From Planctomycetota bacterium (GTDB taxonomy: Bacteria > Planctomycetota > UBA1135 > UBA2386): DNA of 40,789 nt. Location of the stretch: the NCBI GenBank assembly GCA_025459175.1, contig JALORC010000063.1, positions 1 to 40,789 on the forward strand. Reading direction: 5' to 3'. Shown here in pieces: positions 24,654 to 33,152 of this stretch (within the stretch, counting starts at the first letter, position 1; every line of letters begins with the position of its first letter). A program made the translations under genes and the position numbers. The notes under the pieces were generated by a model. It made no database searches and had not been told where the DNA came from. It saw only the letters and a program-made list of their open reading frames with translations.

Positions 24654-24681
24654 TTGCTTCTTCGACAGGTCCCAGTAACCA
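24654..24681 (+). promoter_or_regulatory. Promoter-like element for the M14 peptidase gene
   Basis: This is the second copy of the element seen at 4812-4845: CGGGACTTGCTTCT at 24648-24661, 13 different bases, GTAACC at 24675-24680, and the ATG at 24692. Read as a promoter it is TTGCTT (24654-24659), a 16-base spacer and TAACCA (24676-24681), with the start codon 10 bases on. The preserved spacing with an unconserved spacer is what a promoter would show. Confidence 0.6.
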
Positions 24682-24691
24682 AGCTCTACCC

Positions 24692-27364
24692 ATGCGCTCG
24701 CCAGCCGCCGTCCAGCTCCTGTTCGCCGCCGCCTGCCTGCTGCCGCTGCGGGCCCAGACCAAGGTGCCGAGCCCGGTCGAGTTCTTCGGCCACGAGATCG
24801 GCGCCGACTACCAGCTCGTCAACTACACCGACATGTCGGCGTGGTTCCGCGCCGTGGCGGCGGCCAGCGATCGCGTGCGCCTGGTCGACATCGGTCCGAC
24901 CAGCTACGGCCAGCGCATGCAGATGGTCGTGATCAGCTCGCCGCAGAACCTGGCGCGGCTCGAACGGCTGCGCTCGATCAGCTGTGCGCTGAGCAAGGGG
25001 CGCGAGGTGACCGCCCAGCAGTTGCCGGCCACGATCGACGAAGGGCGCGCGTTCGTCTGGATCGACGCCGGCCTGCACTCCACGGAAGCGATCGCCGGCC
25101 AGAACCTGCTCGAGTTGATCTGGCGCATGACTTCGCGCGACGACGCCGAGGTGGCGCGCATCCTCGACGAGGTCGTGCTGCTCGCGTGCCCGGTCAATCC
25201 CGACGGCTACGAGCTGGTCGCCAATGCCTATCGCGCGACGCGCAGCATGACGATCCCGGTGCTGTACCAGCGCTACATCGGCCACGACAACAACCGCGAC
25301 TTCTACGCCTGCAACCAGCTCGAGGCACAGAACGTCAACCGCGTGTTCTACCGCGAGTGGTGCCCGCAGATCGTCTACAACCACCACCAGACCGCGCCGG
25401 CCAACACGATCATCTTCACGCCGCCGTTCCGCGACCCGTTCAACTACCTGGTCGACCCGATGGTGGTGCGCGGCATCGAGATCGTGGCCGCGCACATGAA
25501 CCATCGCTTCGCGCTCGAGGGCAAGCCCGGCGTGATCTCGCGCAGTGGCGCGCCCTACTCGGGCTGGTGGAACGGTGGGCTGCGCTCGACCAACTACTTC
25601 CACAACGTGATCGGCATCCTGACCGAGTCGTTCGGCCGGCCGGAGCCGACACCGATCAAGCAGCCGCTCGATCGCCGGTTGCCGTACGGCGACTACCCGG
25701 ACCCGGTGCCGGCGCAGACCTGGCACGCGCGGCAGACGGTCGAGTACCTGCAGACCGCCAACTTCGCGATCCTCGACTACGCGGCGCGGCACCGGCGCGA
25801 ACTGCTGCAGGGCATGTGGACGATGGCCGTGCGCGCGATCGAGCGTGGGCAACGCGACCATTGGACCTCGACGCCGTATCTGGTCGACGCCGCGCGCCGG
25901 CGCGAGGACCCGGACTCGGTGTGGAGCGATCCGCACCTGCGCGATCCGCGCGTCTACGTGCTGCGCAGCGATCAACCCGACTGGAGCGCCGCGCAACGCA
26001 TGGCGCGGGCGCTGCTGCGCTGCGGGGTCGAGGTGCACCGGGCCGTGCAGCCGTTCGCGATGAACGGCGTGACGATGCCGCCGGGCTCGCTGGTGGTGAA
26101 GACCGACCAGGCCTACCGCGCGCACGTGCTCGACCAGTTCGAGCCGCAGTGGCATCCCGACGACGTGAAGGACGGCAAGCCGGTGCCGCCGTACGACGCC
26201 GCCGGCTGGACGCTGGCGATGCAGATGGACGTGCAGGTCGAGCGCTGCTTCGAGGCGGTCGACGGGCCGTTCGAACGGATCGCGGCGGTCGAGGGCTTCG
26301 TGCCGGCGCAGTTGCCCGGGGAGCGCCGGCGCTCGTTGTCGTCGTGGGCGATCGATGCGCGCGACAGCCACGCGGTGATCGCCGTGCAGCAGGTGCTGGC
26401 GGCGGGTGGCCGGGTCGCGTTCGACGCGGGGATCTGGCGCGCCGACCAGTCGCCGACCAGCACCGCCGTGTTGACCAAGGCGGCGAGCGAGCTCGGGCTG
26501 CGCGTGCGTGAGGCGCAGGGTGGGGTCGCCGGCGAACCGCTGCGGCCGGTGCGGCTCGGCCTGTTCGACGTGTTCGGTGGCCACATGCCGACCGGTTGGG
26601 ACCAGTGGTTGCTGCAGGAGTTCGGCTTCCCGGTGCAGCAGGTCTGGGGCGACCGCGTCGAGGCCGGTGACCTTCGGCGCGACTACGACGTCCTGGTGTT
26701 CCACACCGGGTTGCCCGGCCCGCGCGATCTGCAGCGGGCCGCCCAGCGGCGCGACGAGACCAAGATCCCCGAGCTGCAACAGGCGCTGCCGCCGTTCGAG
26801 GACTGGAGCAACCTCGAGGCGCGCGCGACGCGACTCACCGGCGAGAAGGCGCTGCCGGCGATCCGCGCGTTCGTCGAGCAGGGCGGCACGTTGATCGCGA
26901 TGGGCGGTGAGGTCGAGAAGGTGATCCGCCACTTCGAGCTGCCGGTCAAGGTCGGCACCCATGTGGCGGATGCCGAGGCCGAAGGTGGCGAACGCCGCAC
27001 GCGCCGCGAGGAGTTCTACGTGCCCGGCTCGCTGCTGGCGCTCGAGGTCGACACCGGCCATCCGCTCGCGCGCGGCTGCTCGCGCGAGATGGCGGCGATG
27101 TTCGACGGCGACTCGACGGTGATGCAGGTCACCGACCCGAACGCACGCATCGACGTCGTCGCGCGCATCCGCGGCATGGACACGCTGGTCAGTGGGTGGG
27201 CGATCGGCACCGAGTACCTGGTCGGCAAGGCGGCGGTGCTGTGTGCGCACGTCGGCAAGGGCCGCGTGCTGCTCTACGGCGCCGACGTCAGCTACCGCGG
27301 CCAGCCGCTCGGCACCGCGAAGCTGCTGTTCCACGGCATCCTGTCGGCGGGGGCGGCGCGGTGA
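24692..27364 (+). CDS. Secreted M14-family zinc carboxypeptidase
   Basis: An 890-residue secreted peptidase. The signal peptide is 1-21 (ending LPLRA). The M14 catalytic domain runs from about 30 to 400. Zinc ligands are His129 and Glu132 in GLHSTEA, with the third His in YNHHQ at 231-232. VNPDGYE at 168-174 and DNNRDF at 199-204 (substrate-binding Arg) are standard M14 motifs. The chain then extends far beyond a normal M14 enzyme. A beta-rich middle part leads to a C-terminal alpha/beta domain (about 650-890) with LFDVFGGHMPTGWDQWLLQEFG and IRAFVEQGGTLIAMGGE, which looks like a glutamine-amidotransferase-like fold. Such M14-plus-GATase-like proteins occur in several Gram-negative phyla. Peptide or peptidoglycan turnover outside the cytoplasm is likely; substrate unknown. 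The gene carries its own upstream element. Confidence 0.92.
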   Translation: MRSPAAVQLLFAAACLLPLRAQTKVPSPVEFFGHEIGADYQLVNYTDMSAWFRAVAAASDRVRLVDIGPTSYGQRMQMVVISSPQNLARLERLRSISCALSKGREVTAQQLPATIDEGRAFVWIDAGLHSTEAIAGQNLLELIWRMTSRDDAEVARILDEVVLLACPVNPDGYELVANAYRATRSMTIPVLYQRYIGHDNNRDFYACNQLEAQNVNRVFYREWCPQIVYNHHQTAPANTIIFTPPFRDPFNYLVDPMVVRGIEIVAAHMNHRFALEGKPGVISRSGAPYSGWWNGGLRSTNYFHNVIGILTESFGRPEPTPIKQPLDRRLPYGDYPDPVPAQTWHARQTVEYLQTANFAILDYAARHRRELLQGMWTMAVRAIERGQRDHWTSTPYLVDAARRREDPDSVWSDPHLRDPRVYVLRSDQPDWSAAQRMARALLRCGVEVHRAVQPFAMNGVTMPPGSLVVKTDQAYRAHVLDQFEPQWHPDDVKDGKPVPPYDAAGWTLAMQMDVQVERCFEAVDGPFERIAAVEGFVPAQLPGERRRSLSSWAIDARDSHAVIAVQQVLAAGGRVAFDAGIWRADQSPTSTAVLTKAASELGLRVREAQGGVAGEPLRPVRLGLFDVFGGHMPTGWDQWLLQEFGFPVQQVWGDRVEAGDLRRDYDVLVFHTGLPGPRDLQRAAQRRDETKIPELQQALPPFEDWSNLEARATRLTGEKALPAIRAFVEQGGTLIAMGGEVEKVIRHFELPVKVGTHVADAEAEGGERRTRREEFYVPGSLLALEVDTGHPLARGCSREMAAMFDGDSTVMQVTDPNARIDVVARIRGMDTLVSGWAIGTEYLVGKAAVLCAHVGKGRVLLYGADVSYRGQPLGTAKLLFHGILSAGAAR

Positions 27365-27419
27365 CGTGCAGCTCGGCACGCGCGCGCTCGTTCCTGTCCT
27401 GCTTTGCTGAGAAGTCGCC

Positions 27420-28472
27420 ATGATCCCTGTCTCCGGCAACGTCGAGTATCTCCGCGTGGTCGATGGTTCGATCGAGTTGGCCGGCTGGTGCATCTGTCAC
27501 CACCCGAGCTGGATTCGCGGGTTCGAACTGGAGGTCGCCGGCAGACCGGCTGCCGTCGTCGAGAGTCGGTTGCGGATGGACAGCCCCGATCTGGTGTCCG
27601 CCTACACCGAGTCCTCGGCGGCATCGGCATCGAGATTCGCCATGCGCGCCGCCGCGCCGTGGGTCACCGATGGGGCACTGGTCCGGATCAGACCGGTCGT
27701 GAGCACTGGCGAGCGCGGGGTGCTGGCGTTGACCTCCGTGGTGAACCCGAAGCTGGAGATGCCACCGAGTGCCGGTGTCCACATCATCGGCGGGGACTAC
27801 CACCGGACGGCCATGGAGTACCTCGGCTACTTCATGGACCTGGTCGGCCTGCGGGAGACCGCTCGTGTGCTGGACGTCGGCTGTGGGTTCGGGCGGATGG
27901 CCTATGCGCTGACCCACTATCTGCGCGCCGGTGGCAGCTACCTCGGCTTCGATGTGATGGCTGATGCCATCCAATACTGCAAACGAGCCCATGCCAGCCG
28001 TGCGGGTGCCTTCGAGTTCGTGCACCTCGATGCGAAGAACGGGATGTACAACACCGGCGGGGCGCTCGACGACACGCGGATCGTGTTCCCCGCGAGCGAC
28101 GTCGATCTGGTGATCATGACCTCCGTGATCACCCACCTCCTGGTCGACGCAACGCGGAACTACTTCCGGCAAGCCGCGCGAAGCCTGAAGCGCGGCGGCT
28201 GCGCCCTGATCACCGCCTTCGTCGTCGACGAATGTGCCGCCGAGCTGGTGCGTCGAGGCAAGGCGAGTGCAGGCATGCGCAGGTCCGATGAGCATCACTG
28301 CTGGCTCGGCAACGAGCAGCTGCTCGAGCGCGTGGTCGGCTTCGACGAAGCGGACCTGCTGCGGTGGATCGACGAAGCCGGGTTCGACGTGCGCATGAGC
28401 ATTCCCGGGCGATGGTCCGGTCGCACGCCGGCGCTCAGCTACCAGGACATCTTCATCCTGGTCAAACGCTGA
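27420..28472 (+). CDS. SAM-dependent methyltransferase with N-terminal 'GWC' beta domain
   Basis: A 350-residue cytoplasmic protein. The first 95 residues form a beta domain beginning GNVEYLRVVDGSIELAGWCI then CHHPSWIRGFELEVAGRP. It resembles the 'GWA' modules found at the ends of glycosyltransferases and other polysaccharide-modifying proteins (a Gly-Trp-small residue turn, then a charged strand and an [AV]-x-G turn). The methyltransferase follows: SAM loop VLDVGCGFGRMAYAL at 150-164, acidic Asp178 in GFDVM, and MTSVITHL at 233-240, a class-I post-II segment. A glycan or lipid-linked substrate is a guess from the N-terminal module. GAGAAG lies about six bases before the ATG. It begins 55 bases after the peptidase gene and could share its transcript. 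Confidence 0.8.
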   Translation: MIPVSGNVEYLRVVDGSIELAGWCICHHPSWIRGFELEVAGRPAAVVESRLRMDSPDLVSAYTESSAASASRFAMRAAAPWVTDGALVRIRPVVSTGERGVLALTSVVNPKLEMPPSAGVHIIGGDYHRTAMEYLGYFMDLVGLRETARVLDVGCGFGRMAYALTHYLRAGGSYLGFDVMADAIQYCKRAHASRAGAFEFVHLDAKNGMYNTGGALDDTRIVFPASDVDLVIMTSVITHLLVDATRNYFRQAARSLKRGGCALITAFVVDECAAELVRRGKASAGMRRSDEHHCWLGNEQLLERVVGFDEADLLRWIDEAGFDVRMSIPGRWSGRTPALSYQDIFILVKR

Positions 28473-28596
28473 CGGGTCCTGTCAGTGAGCGACCAGGAGG
28501 CCAGGAACGGAGGGGGGGTGGCCACCCACTGCCCCGCTGCTATGGTCACGATTCGCGCGGAACTGGTCCGTCGCTGTTTCGGAAGGAGTGCCCATC

Positions 28597-31029
28597 GTGT
28601 CCCCAGCTCTGCGTTCGTCGCTGTCGTTGTTGTCGTTCGCGGTCGGATCGGGAGCCTCGCTGCTCGCGCAGTGCGGCCCCGCCTGGTTGCCCGGGCAAGG
28701 TGTTCCCGGCGTCATGGGCACCGTCAACCGCCTGCACTGGTGGGATCCCGATGGCGCCGGCCCGGCCACCGAGGTGTTGCTCGCCACCGGCGCTTTCGTG
28801 CTCGCTGGCGACGTGGCGGCGCCGGGCTTCGCGGCTTGGGACCCTTCTACCGGCACCTGGTCGGCGATGGGGGCGGGCATCATCGGGGGCGTGTCGGCGC
28901 TGGCTACCATGCCGAACGGCGACCTGGTCGCCGGCGCGAACACTCTGATCGGCTCGCCGGCCGGCAGCGGCATCTACCGCTTCGACGGTTCCACCTGGTC
29001 GCCGGTCGGTGGTGGTGTGGTCGGCTCGGTGAATGCCTTGGCGGTCCTGCCGAACGGGGACCTGGTCGCCGCCGGTGGGGTCGGGCTCGCCGGTGGGAAC
29101 CCGGTGCAGAGGGCGGCGCGGTGGAATGGCAGCGTGTGGTCGGACATGGGGCCGGGCATCGGTCACGTCACCGCACTCGCCGTCGGTAACCAGGGCGAGC
29201 TCTACGCCGCCAGCGACAACCAGGGGGCGGTGCTGCGCTGGACCGGCACCGCGTGGCAAGTGTTGGGGCAAGGGGTGGGCGGGCTCGTCACCGGGCCGAG
29301 CGCGCTGGCGGTTGCCCCCAACGGCGACGTCTACGTCGGTGGTGCCCGCGGCATCGCCCGCTGGAACGGCAGCCAGTGGTCCGGTCTCGGTAGCGGCGTC
29401 GGTGGCTCGGAGAACGGAGTGCTGTCGCTGCAGGCGCTGCCCGACGGCAGCGTGGTGGCCGGCGGCAACTTCACCCTCGCCGGCGGCAGCCCCGTCGCCC
29501 GCATCGCCCGGTGGAACGGTGCGCAGTGGAGCGGCTTCGGCGGCGGCATGGAGTCCGGCGTCGTGCTGGCATTGGCGCGGCGCCAGGACGGCACCGTGCA
29601 GGCCGGTGGCCACTTCTTCCGCGCCGGCGGCACGGCGGTGGATCGCATCGCCACTTGGAACGGCACTGCTTGGTCGGCACTGTCGACCGGCCTCAACGGC
29701 AACGTGCGCGCCGTGGTGGAGCTGGCCGATGGCAGCACCGTGATCGGTGGCGCCTTCACCGCGGCCGGCGGCCAGACCGTGAACGGCATCGCGAAGTGGG
29801 ACGGCAGCACGTGGTCGGCGTTCGGCAGCGGCTGCAACGGCGTCGTGACGTCGTTGCTCGAGCTCCCCAATGGCGGCCTGATCGCCGCCGGCACGTTCAC
29901 TTCGATCGGTGGCCAGCCGATCCGTCGGGTGGCCCGGTGGGACGGCAGCGCGTGGCTGCCGCTCGGCGCCGAGCTCAACGACGACGTGTTGGCGATGGTG
30001 CGGTTGCCGAACGGGGACGTCGTGCTCGGCGGCGAGTTCGATGGCGCCGGTCCGTTGTTCACGCCCGCCTTCTTGCCGAGCCGCAAGTTGATCCGTTGGA
30101 ACGGCAGCTCGTACCAGCCGATGCCGTTGCCGGGCACGGCGTTCACCGAGTTCGTGAGCGGACTCACGGTGCTCGACAACGGCAACCTGGTCGCTTGTGG
30201 TGGCTTCGCGGGCGGCGTCATCGAGTGGGGTGGGGCGAACTGGACGCCACTGGGCGGCGGCCTCGGTGCTGGTGCCAACTTCCTCACTCGCGGCCCTGGT
30301 GGTTCGCTCTACGCGGTCGCCAACGGCGTGTGGCGCTGGCAAGGGGCTGCGTGGTCTCAGGTGGCCGCGAATGCGTCGATCCGGGCGTTCGCCGTGCTGC
30401 CGAACGGCGACCTCGTCGCTGGCCTCAGTTCGTTCCCGGCCCCCGCACCACCGTTCCTGGCCCGCTACGACGGCTTTGCGTGGCAACCGCTGCCGGGCCT
30501 CGGCGGCAGTTTCTTCCTGGCCACTCCGAGCGTCGACATGCTGACCTTGCTGCCGAGCGGCCAACTCGCGGTCGGTGGCTTCTTCTGGCAAGCCGGCAGT
30601 GGGGTGTCGGCCTACCTGGCGCGGCTCGCCTCGCTGTGCCCGGCCAGTGCGACCAACACCGGCGGCGGCTGTGCCGGCAGCACGACGTTGCGCGCCGACC
30701 TGCCGTGGTTGGGCGCGCCGTGGCGCTCGGTCGCGACCGGTCTGCCGGCCAACTCGTTCGTGTTCGCGGTGGTCGGGTTGCTGCCGGCCGCGCTGCCGCT
30801 GCCGCAGCTGTTCCCGAGCGGTGTGGCGGGCTGCGAGCTGCGGGTGGACCCCGTCACCGTGCAGGGCATCGCGGCGGTCGGCGATCGGGTGCAATACACC
30901 CTGAACATCCCGAACGAACCCGGCCTGCTCGGTCTCGTGCTGCATCACCAGATGCTGCCGCTCGAACTGGTGCCGGCGCTGCCGCTGTCGGCGACCGACG
31001 CCGTGCGGCTGACCCTCGGTCGCTGGTGA
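28597..31029 (+). CDS. Secreted WNG-repeat (propeller-like) protein, paralogue of 15562-17898
   Basis: An 810-residue protein. A signal peptide (about 1-24) is followed by QCGPAWLPGQGVPGVMG and about thirteen 40-50-residue repeats, each with a strand such as IARWNGSQWSGLG, IAKWDGSTWSAFG or VARWDGSAWLPLG and an intervening LPNGDLVAGGxF or LxDGSxVxGGxF turn. The C-terminal domain begins CPASATNTGGGC and ends AVRLTLGRW, equivalent to that of the paralogue. The start is the GTG at 28597, which has GGAAGGAG eight bases upstream (28581-28588), the clearest Shine-Dalgarno sequence in the window. A GTG three codons earlier overlaps that site and is less likely. No enzymatic motif is seen; a surface or extracellular binding role is plausible. 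Confidence 0.8.
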   Translation: MSPALRSSLSLLSFAVGSGASLLAQCGPAWLPGQGVPGVMGTVNRLHWWDPDGAGPATEVLLATGAFVLAGDVAAPGFAAWDPSTGTWSAMGAGIIGGVSALATMPNGDLVAGANTLIGSPAGSGIYRFDGSTWSPVGGGVVGSVNALAVLPNGDLVAAGGVGLAGGNPVQRAARWNGSVWSDMGPGIGHVTALAVGNQGELYAASDNQGAVLRWTGTAWQVLGQGVGGLVTGPSALAVAPNGDVYVGGARGIARWNGSQWSGLGSGVGGSENGVLSLQALPDGSVVAGGNFTLAGGSPVARIARWNGAQWSGFGGGMESGVVLALARRQDGTVQAGGHFFRAGGTAVDRIATWNGTAWSALSTGLNGNVRAVVELADGSTVIGGAFTAAGGQTVNGIAKWDGSTWSAFGSGCNGVVTSLLELPNGGLIAAGTFTSIGGQPIRRVARWDGSAWLPLGAELNDDVLAMVRLPNGDVVLGGEFDGAGPLFTPAFLPSRKLIRWNGSSYQPMPLPGTAFTEFVSGLTVLDNGNLVACGGFAGGVIEWGGANWTPLGGGLGAGANFLTRGPGGSLYAVANGVWRWQGAAWSQVAANASIRAFAVLPNGDLVAGLSSFPAPAPPFLARYDGFAWQPLPGLGGSFFLATPSVDMLTLLPSGQLAVGGFFWQAGSGVSAYLARLASLCPASATNTGGGCAGSTTLRADLPWLGAPWRSVATGLPANSFVFAVVGLLPAALPLPQLFPSGVAGCELRVDPVTVQGIAAVGDRVQYTLNIPNEPGLLGLVLHHQMLPLELVPALPLSATDAVRLTLGRW

Positions 31030-31068
31030 ACGGTCGCCGGTGACTGGTCGCTGCCGTAGGCTCCGACG

Positions 31069-31539
31069 GTGAGCCTCGACCTGCACACGGCCATGATGGG
31101 TCTGCACGACGACCTGGCCGCGCGCTTCTTCGTGCACCAGCGCGCGCTGCTCGATCGCGACTACGCGACCGCCGCCGCCGAGCTGCAGCGCTACCGCAGC
31201 GCGTTGTTCGCGCATGCCGCGGACGAAGAACGGCTGGTGCTGCCGCGCTACGAGCAGCTCGGTGGCGCTCCCGACGCACCGGTGCGGCTGTTCCTCGGCG
31301 AACACGAGAACCTGCGCCGCTTCGTCGACGAGTTCGTGCAGCGCACCGCGGCGCTGTGCGAACGCCCCGACGACCGAGTGTTGCTCGAGTTGCTCGACCG
31401 GCAGGCGACGTTCAAGAACCTGGTGCTGCACCACGACCTGCGCGAGCGCAACGTGCTCTACCCGTTCCTGGCGGCGCGGCTGTCGGCGGCGGAACAAGGC
31501 AAGCTGCTGGCGGCGCGCAAGTGGAGCAGTGGAGGGTGA
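31069..31539 (+). CDS. Hemerythrin-like domain protein
   Basis: A 156-residue all-helical protein matching the hemerythrin HHE pattern. Candidate metal ligands are His13, His49 with Glu53 or Glu54 (FAHAADEE), His79 (EHENLRRF) and His121/His122 (LVLHHDLRERNVLYP), on successive helices. Such proteins bind a di-iron centre and act in oxygen, nitric oxide or iron handling. The start is GTG at 31069. TAGGCT lies 6 bases before it, like the -10-type hexamers near other starts here. It stands between the WNG-repeat protein and the histidine phosphatase on the same strand with short gaps, so co-transcription is possible. Confidence 0.8.
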   Translation: MSLDLHTAMMGLHDDLAARFFVHQRALLDRDYATAAAELQRYRSALFAHAADEERLVLPRYEQLGGAPDAPVRLFLGEHENLRRFVDEFVQRTAALCERPDDRVLLELLDRQATFKNLVLHHDLRERNVLYPFLAARLSAAEQGKLLAARKWSSGG

Positions 31540-31575
31540 ACGCAGATGCGCGGCCCCGCTACGCTGGCCGCGCGC

Positions 31576-33012
31576 ATGAACCGCCTTCCACTCCGCCTCG
31601 CTCTCGTCGGCTGCCTGACCGGCTTCACGATCGCCCAAGAGTTGCCGCCGCTGCAGCAGCAGCCGGGCAGTGGCAATCCGCCGGTGCCTTACTTCGTGCA
31701 GCTGCCGGTGGGGCATCAGGAGGGGCAATGTGTGCCGCTCGCGGTCGTGATCGGAGCCGTCGAGGGCGAAGAGGCCGCGCGCGCGCTCGCCACCGTGCAG
31801 GCGAGCGAGCTGGCCCGGCGCGGCTTCGTCGCCGTCGTACCGGTCGTCGCATCGCCGCCGGCTACGAGCCTTGGCGCGCCCGTGCGGCCCTGGGCGCCGT
31901 TGTGCGCCGAACTGCGGCAGAGGTATCGGATCGAGCAGGGAGGCATGCACGCGGTGGTCGACGGCGACGAACTGGCAGCGAACTTGGCGCTCGACCATCG
32001 CACCGAGTTCCAGACCTTCGTCGTGCATGGACGCGCGAGCGCCGAGGCCGCCAAGCTGCTGCGGCTGCCGTCGCGACGGGTGCGGACCCTGACCGGCACC
32101 GATGCTGTCGCGGTAGCGACCGCGGTCGCCGAACTGCACGCGGAACGGCAAGCGCCAGGCGCCATCGGCGAGGTCGCGCGCGTGCTCGACGACTTCCACG
32201 ACGCGGCAGCGAACGGCGACGAGGACCGCTACTTCGCGATCCTGCCCGACGACGCGCTGTTCCTCGGCACCGACGCGACCGAACGCTGGACCGGGTTGCA
32301 GTTCCGCAAGGAACACCGGCGCTACTTCCAGCGGCCGTCGGCGTGGACCTACGTCGCGTTGCAGCGCCACGTCGTCATCGAGGCGGATGGCAACCTCGCG
32401 TTGTTCGACGAGATCTTCGACAACGACTCCTACGGCGAGTGCCGCGGCTCCGGCGTGATGTGGAAGCGCGACGGCCGCTGGGTGCTGCGTCAGTACCACC
32501 TGACGATCCCGGTGCCGAACGACCTGGCGCCCGGCATCGCCCGGCACATCCGCGCGTTCCAGGCCGGGGGGCCGGCACCGGCGGCGGCGACGATCGTGTT
32601 CGTGCGCCATGCCGAGAAGGTCGACCAGAGCAATGACCCCGAACTCAGTGCCGAGGGCGCCGCGCGCGCCGAAGCACTGGCGCGGGTGCTGCGGGACCTG
32701 CCGATCACCACGGTCTACCACACCGAGTTCCGCCGCACGGCGGCGACCGTGGCACCGCTGTGCGCCGCCCGCGGCATCACGCCGGACATGGTGCCGGCGG
32801 CGGACGTGAACGAACTGGTACGCAAGCTGAAGCGCGCCGCGCCCGGGAGTGTCGTGGTGGTCTGCGGTCACTCCAACACGGTGCCCGAGCTGATCGAGCA
32901 GCTCGGCGTGAAGGGCGCCCCTGCGTTCGGCGACACCGAGTTCGACCGGCTGCTGGTGGTGCGTCGGGATGCCGATGGTGCGGTGCTGCTGCCGTTGCGC
33001 TACGGGCGTTGA
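31576..33012 (+). CDS. Secreted three-domain protein: hydrolase-like, NTF2-like and histidine phosphatase
   Basis: A 478-residue protein with a signal peptide (1-20, ending TGFTIA). Residues 38-190 look like an alpha/beta-hydrolase (esterase) fold: VPYFVQLPVGHQEGQCVPLAVVIGA and an ELARRGFVAVVPVVASP strand. At the nucleophile elbow it reads GGMHAVVDGD, with no Gly-x-Ser-x-Gly, so this part is probably inactive. Residues 195-315 are an NTF2/SnoaL-like domain (VARVLDDFHDAAANGDEDRYFAIL...WKRDGRWVLRQYHLT). Residues 338-478 are a histidine phosphatase: VFVRHAEK at 342-348 holds the phospho-accepting His345, and the second His432 is in CGHSN. The order is unusual, and the phosphatase is the part most likely to be active. 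The ATG at 31576 gives the signal peptide. Confidence 0.8.
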   Translation: MNRLPLRLALVGCLTGFTIAQELPPLQQQPGSGNPPVPYFVQLPVGHQEGQCVPLAVVIGAVEGEEAARALATVQASELARRGFVAVVPVVASPPATSLGAPVRPWAPLCAELRQRYRIEQGGMHAVVDGDELAANLALDHRTEFQTFVVHGRASAEAAKLLRLPSRRVRTLTGTDAVAVATAVAELHAERQAPGAIGEVARVLDDFHDAAANGDEDRYFAILPDDALFLGTDATERWTGLQFRKEHRRYFQRPSAWTYVALQRHVVIEADGNLALFDEIFDNDSYGECRGSGVMWKRDGRWVLRQYHLTIPVPNDLAPGIARHIRAFQAGGPAPAAATIVFVRHAEKVDQSNDPELSAEGAARAEALARVLRDLPITTVYHTEFRRTAATVAPLCAARGITPDMVPAADVNELVRKLKRAAPGSVVVVCGHSNTVPELIEQLGVKGAPAFGDTEFDRLLVVRRDADGAVLLPLRYGR

Positions 33013-33152
33013 TCGGGGGGATGGTGCGGTCGGGGTCGGCCGAGGGCTGGTGTGGCGGCAGAAATGTGCGGCGAACCGGTTTTGACGCGCTTTTTAGTCG
33101 TTGCGACGGCGTCTAGTTTGCCGGCCTCACACAAGACCGCCTGCCACTCACG

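Noticed and set aside
24686..27493. A 935-codon open frame on the minus strand
   Set aside because: It is antisense to the M14 peptidase, whose catalytic residues are all present on the plus strand.
28546..32871. A 1441-codon open frame on the minus strand
   Set aside because: It is antisense to the WNG-repeat, hemerythrin and phosphatase genes; the amino-acid mixture is typical of reverse-strand reading of GC-rich genes.
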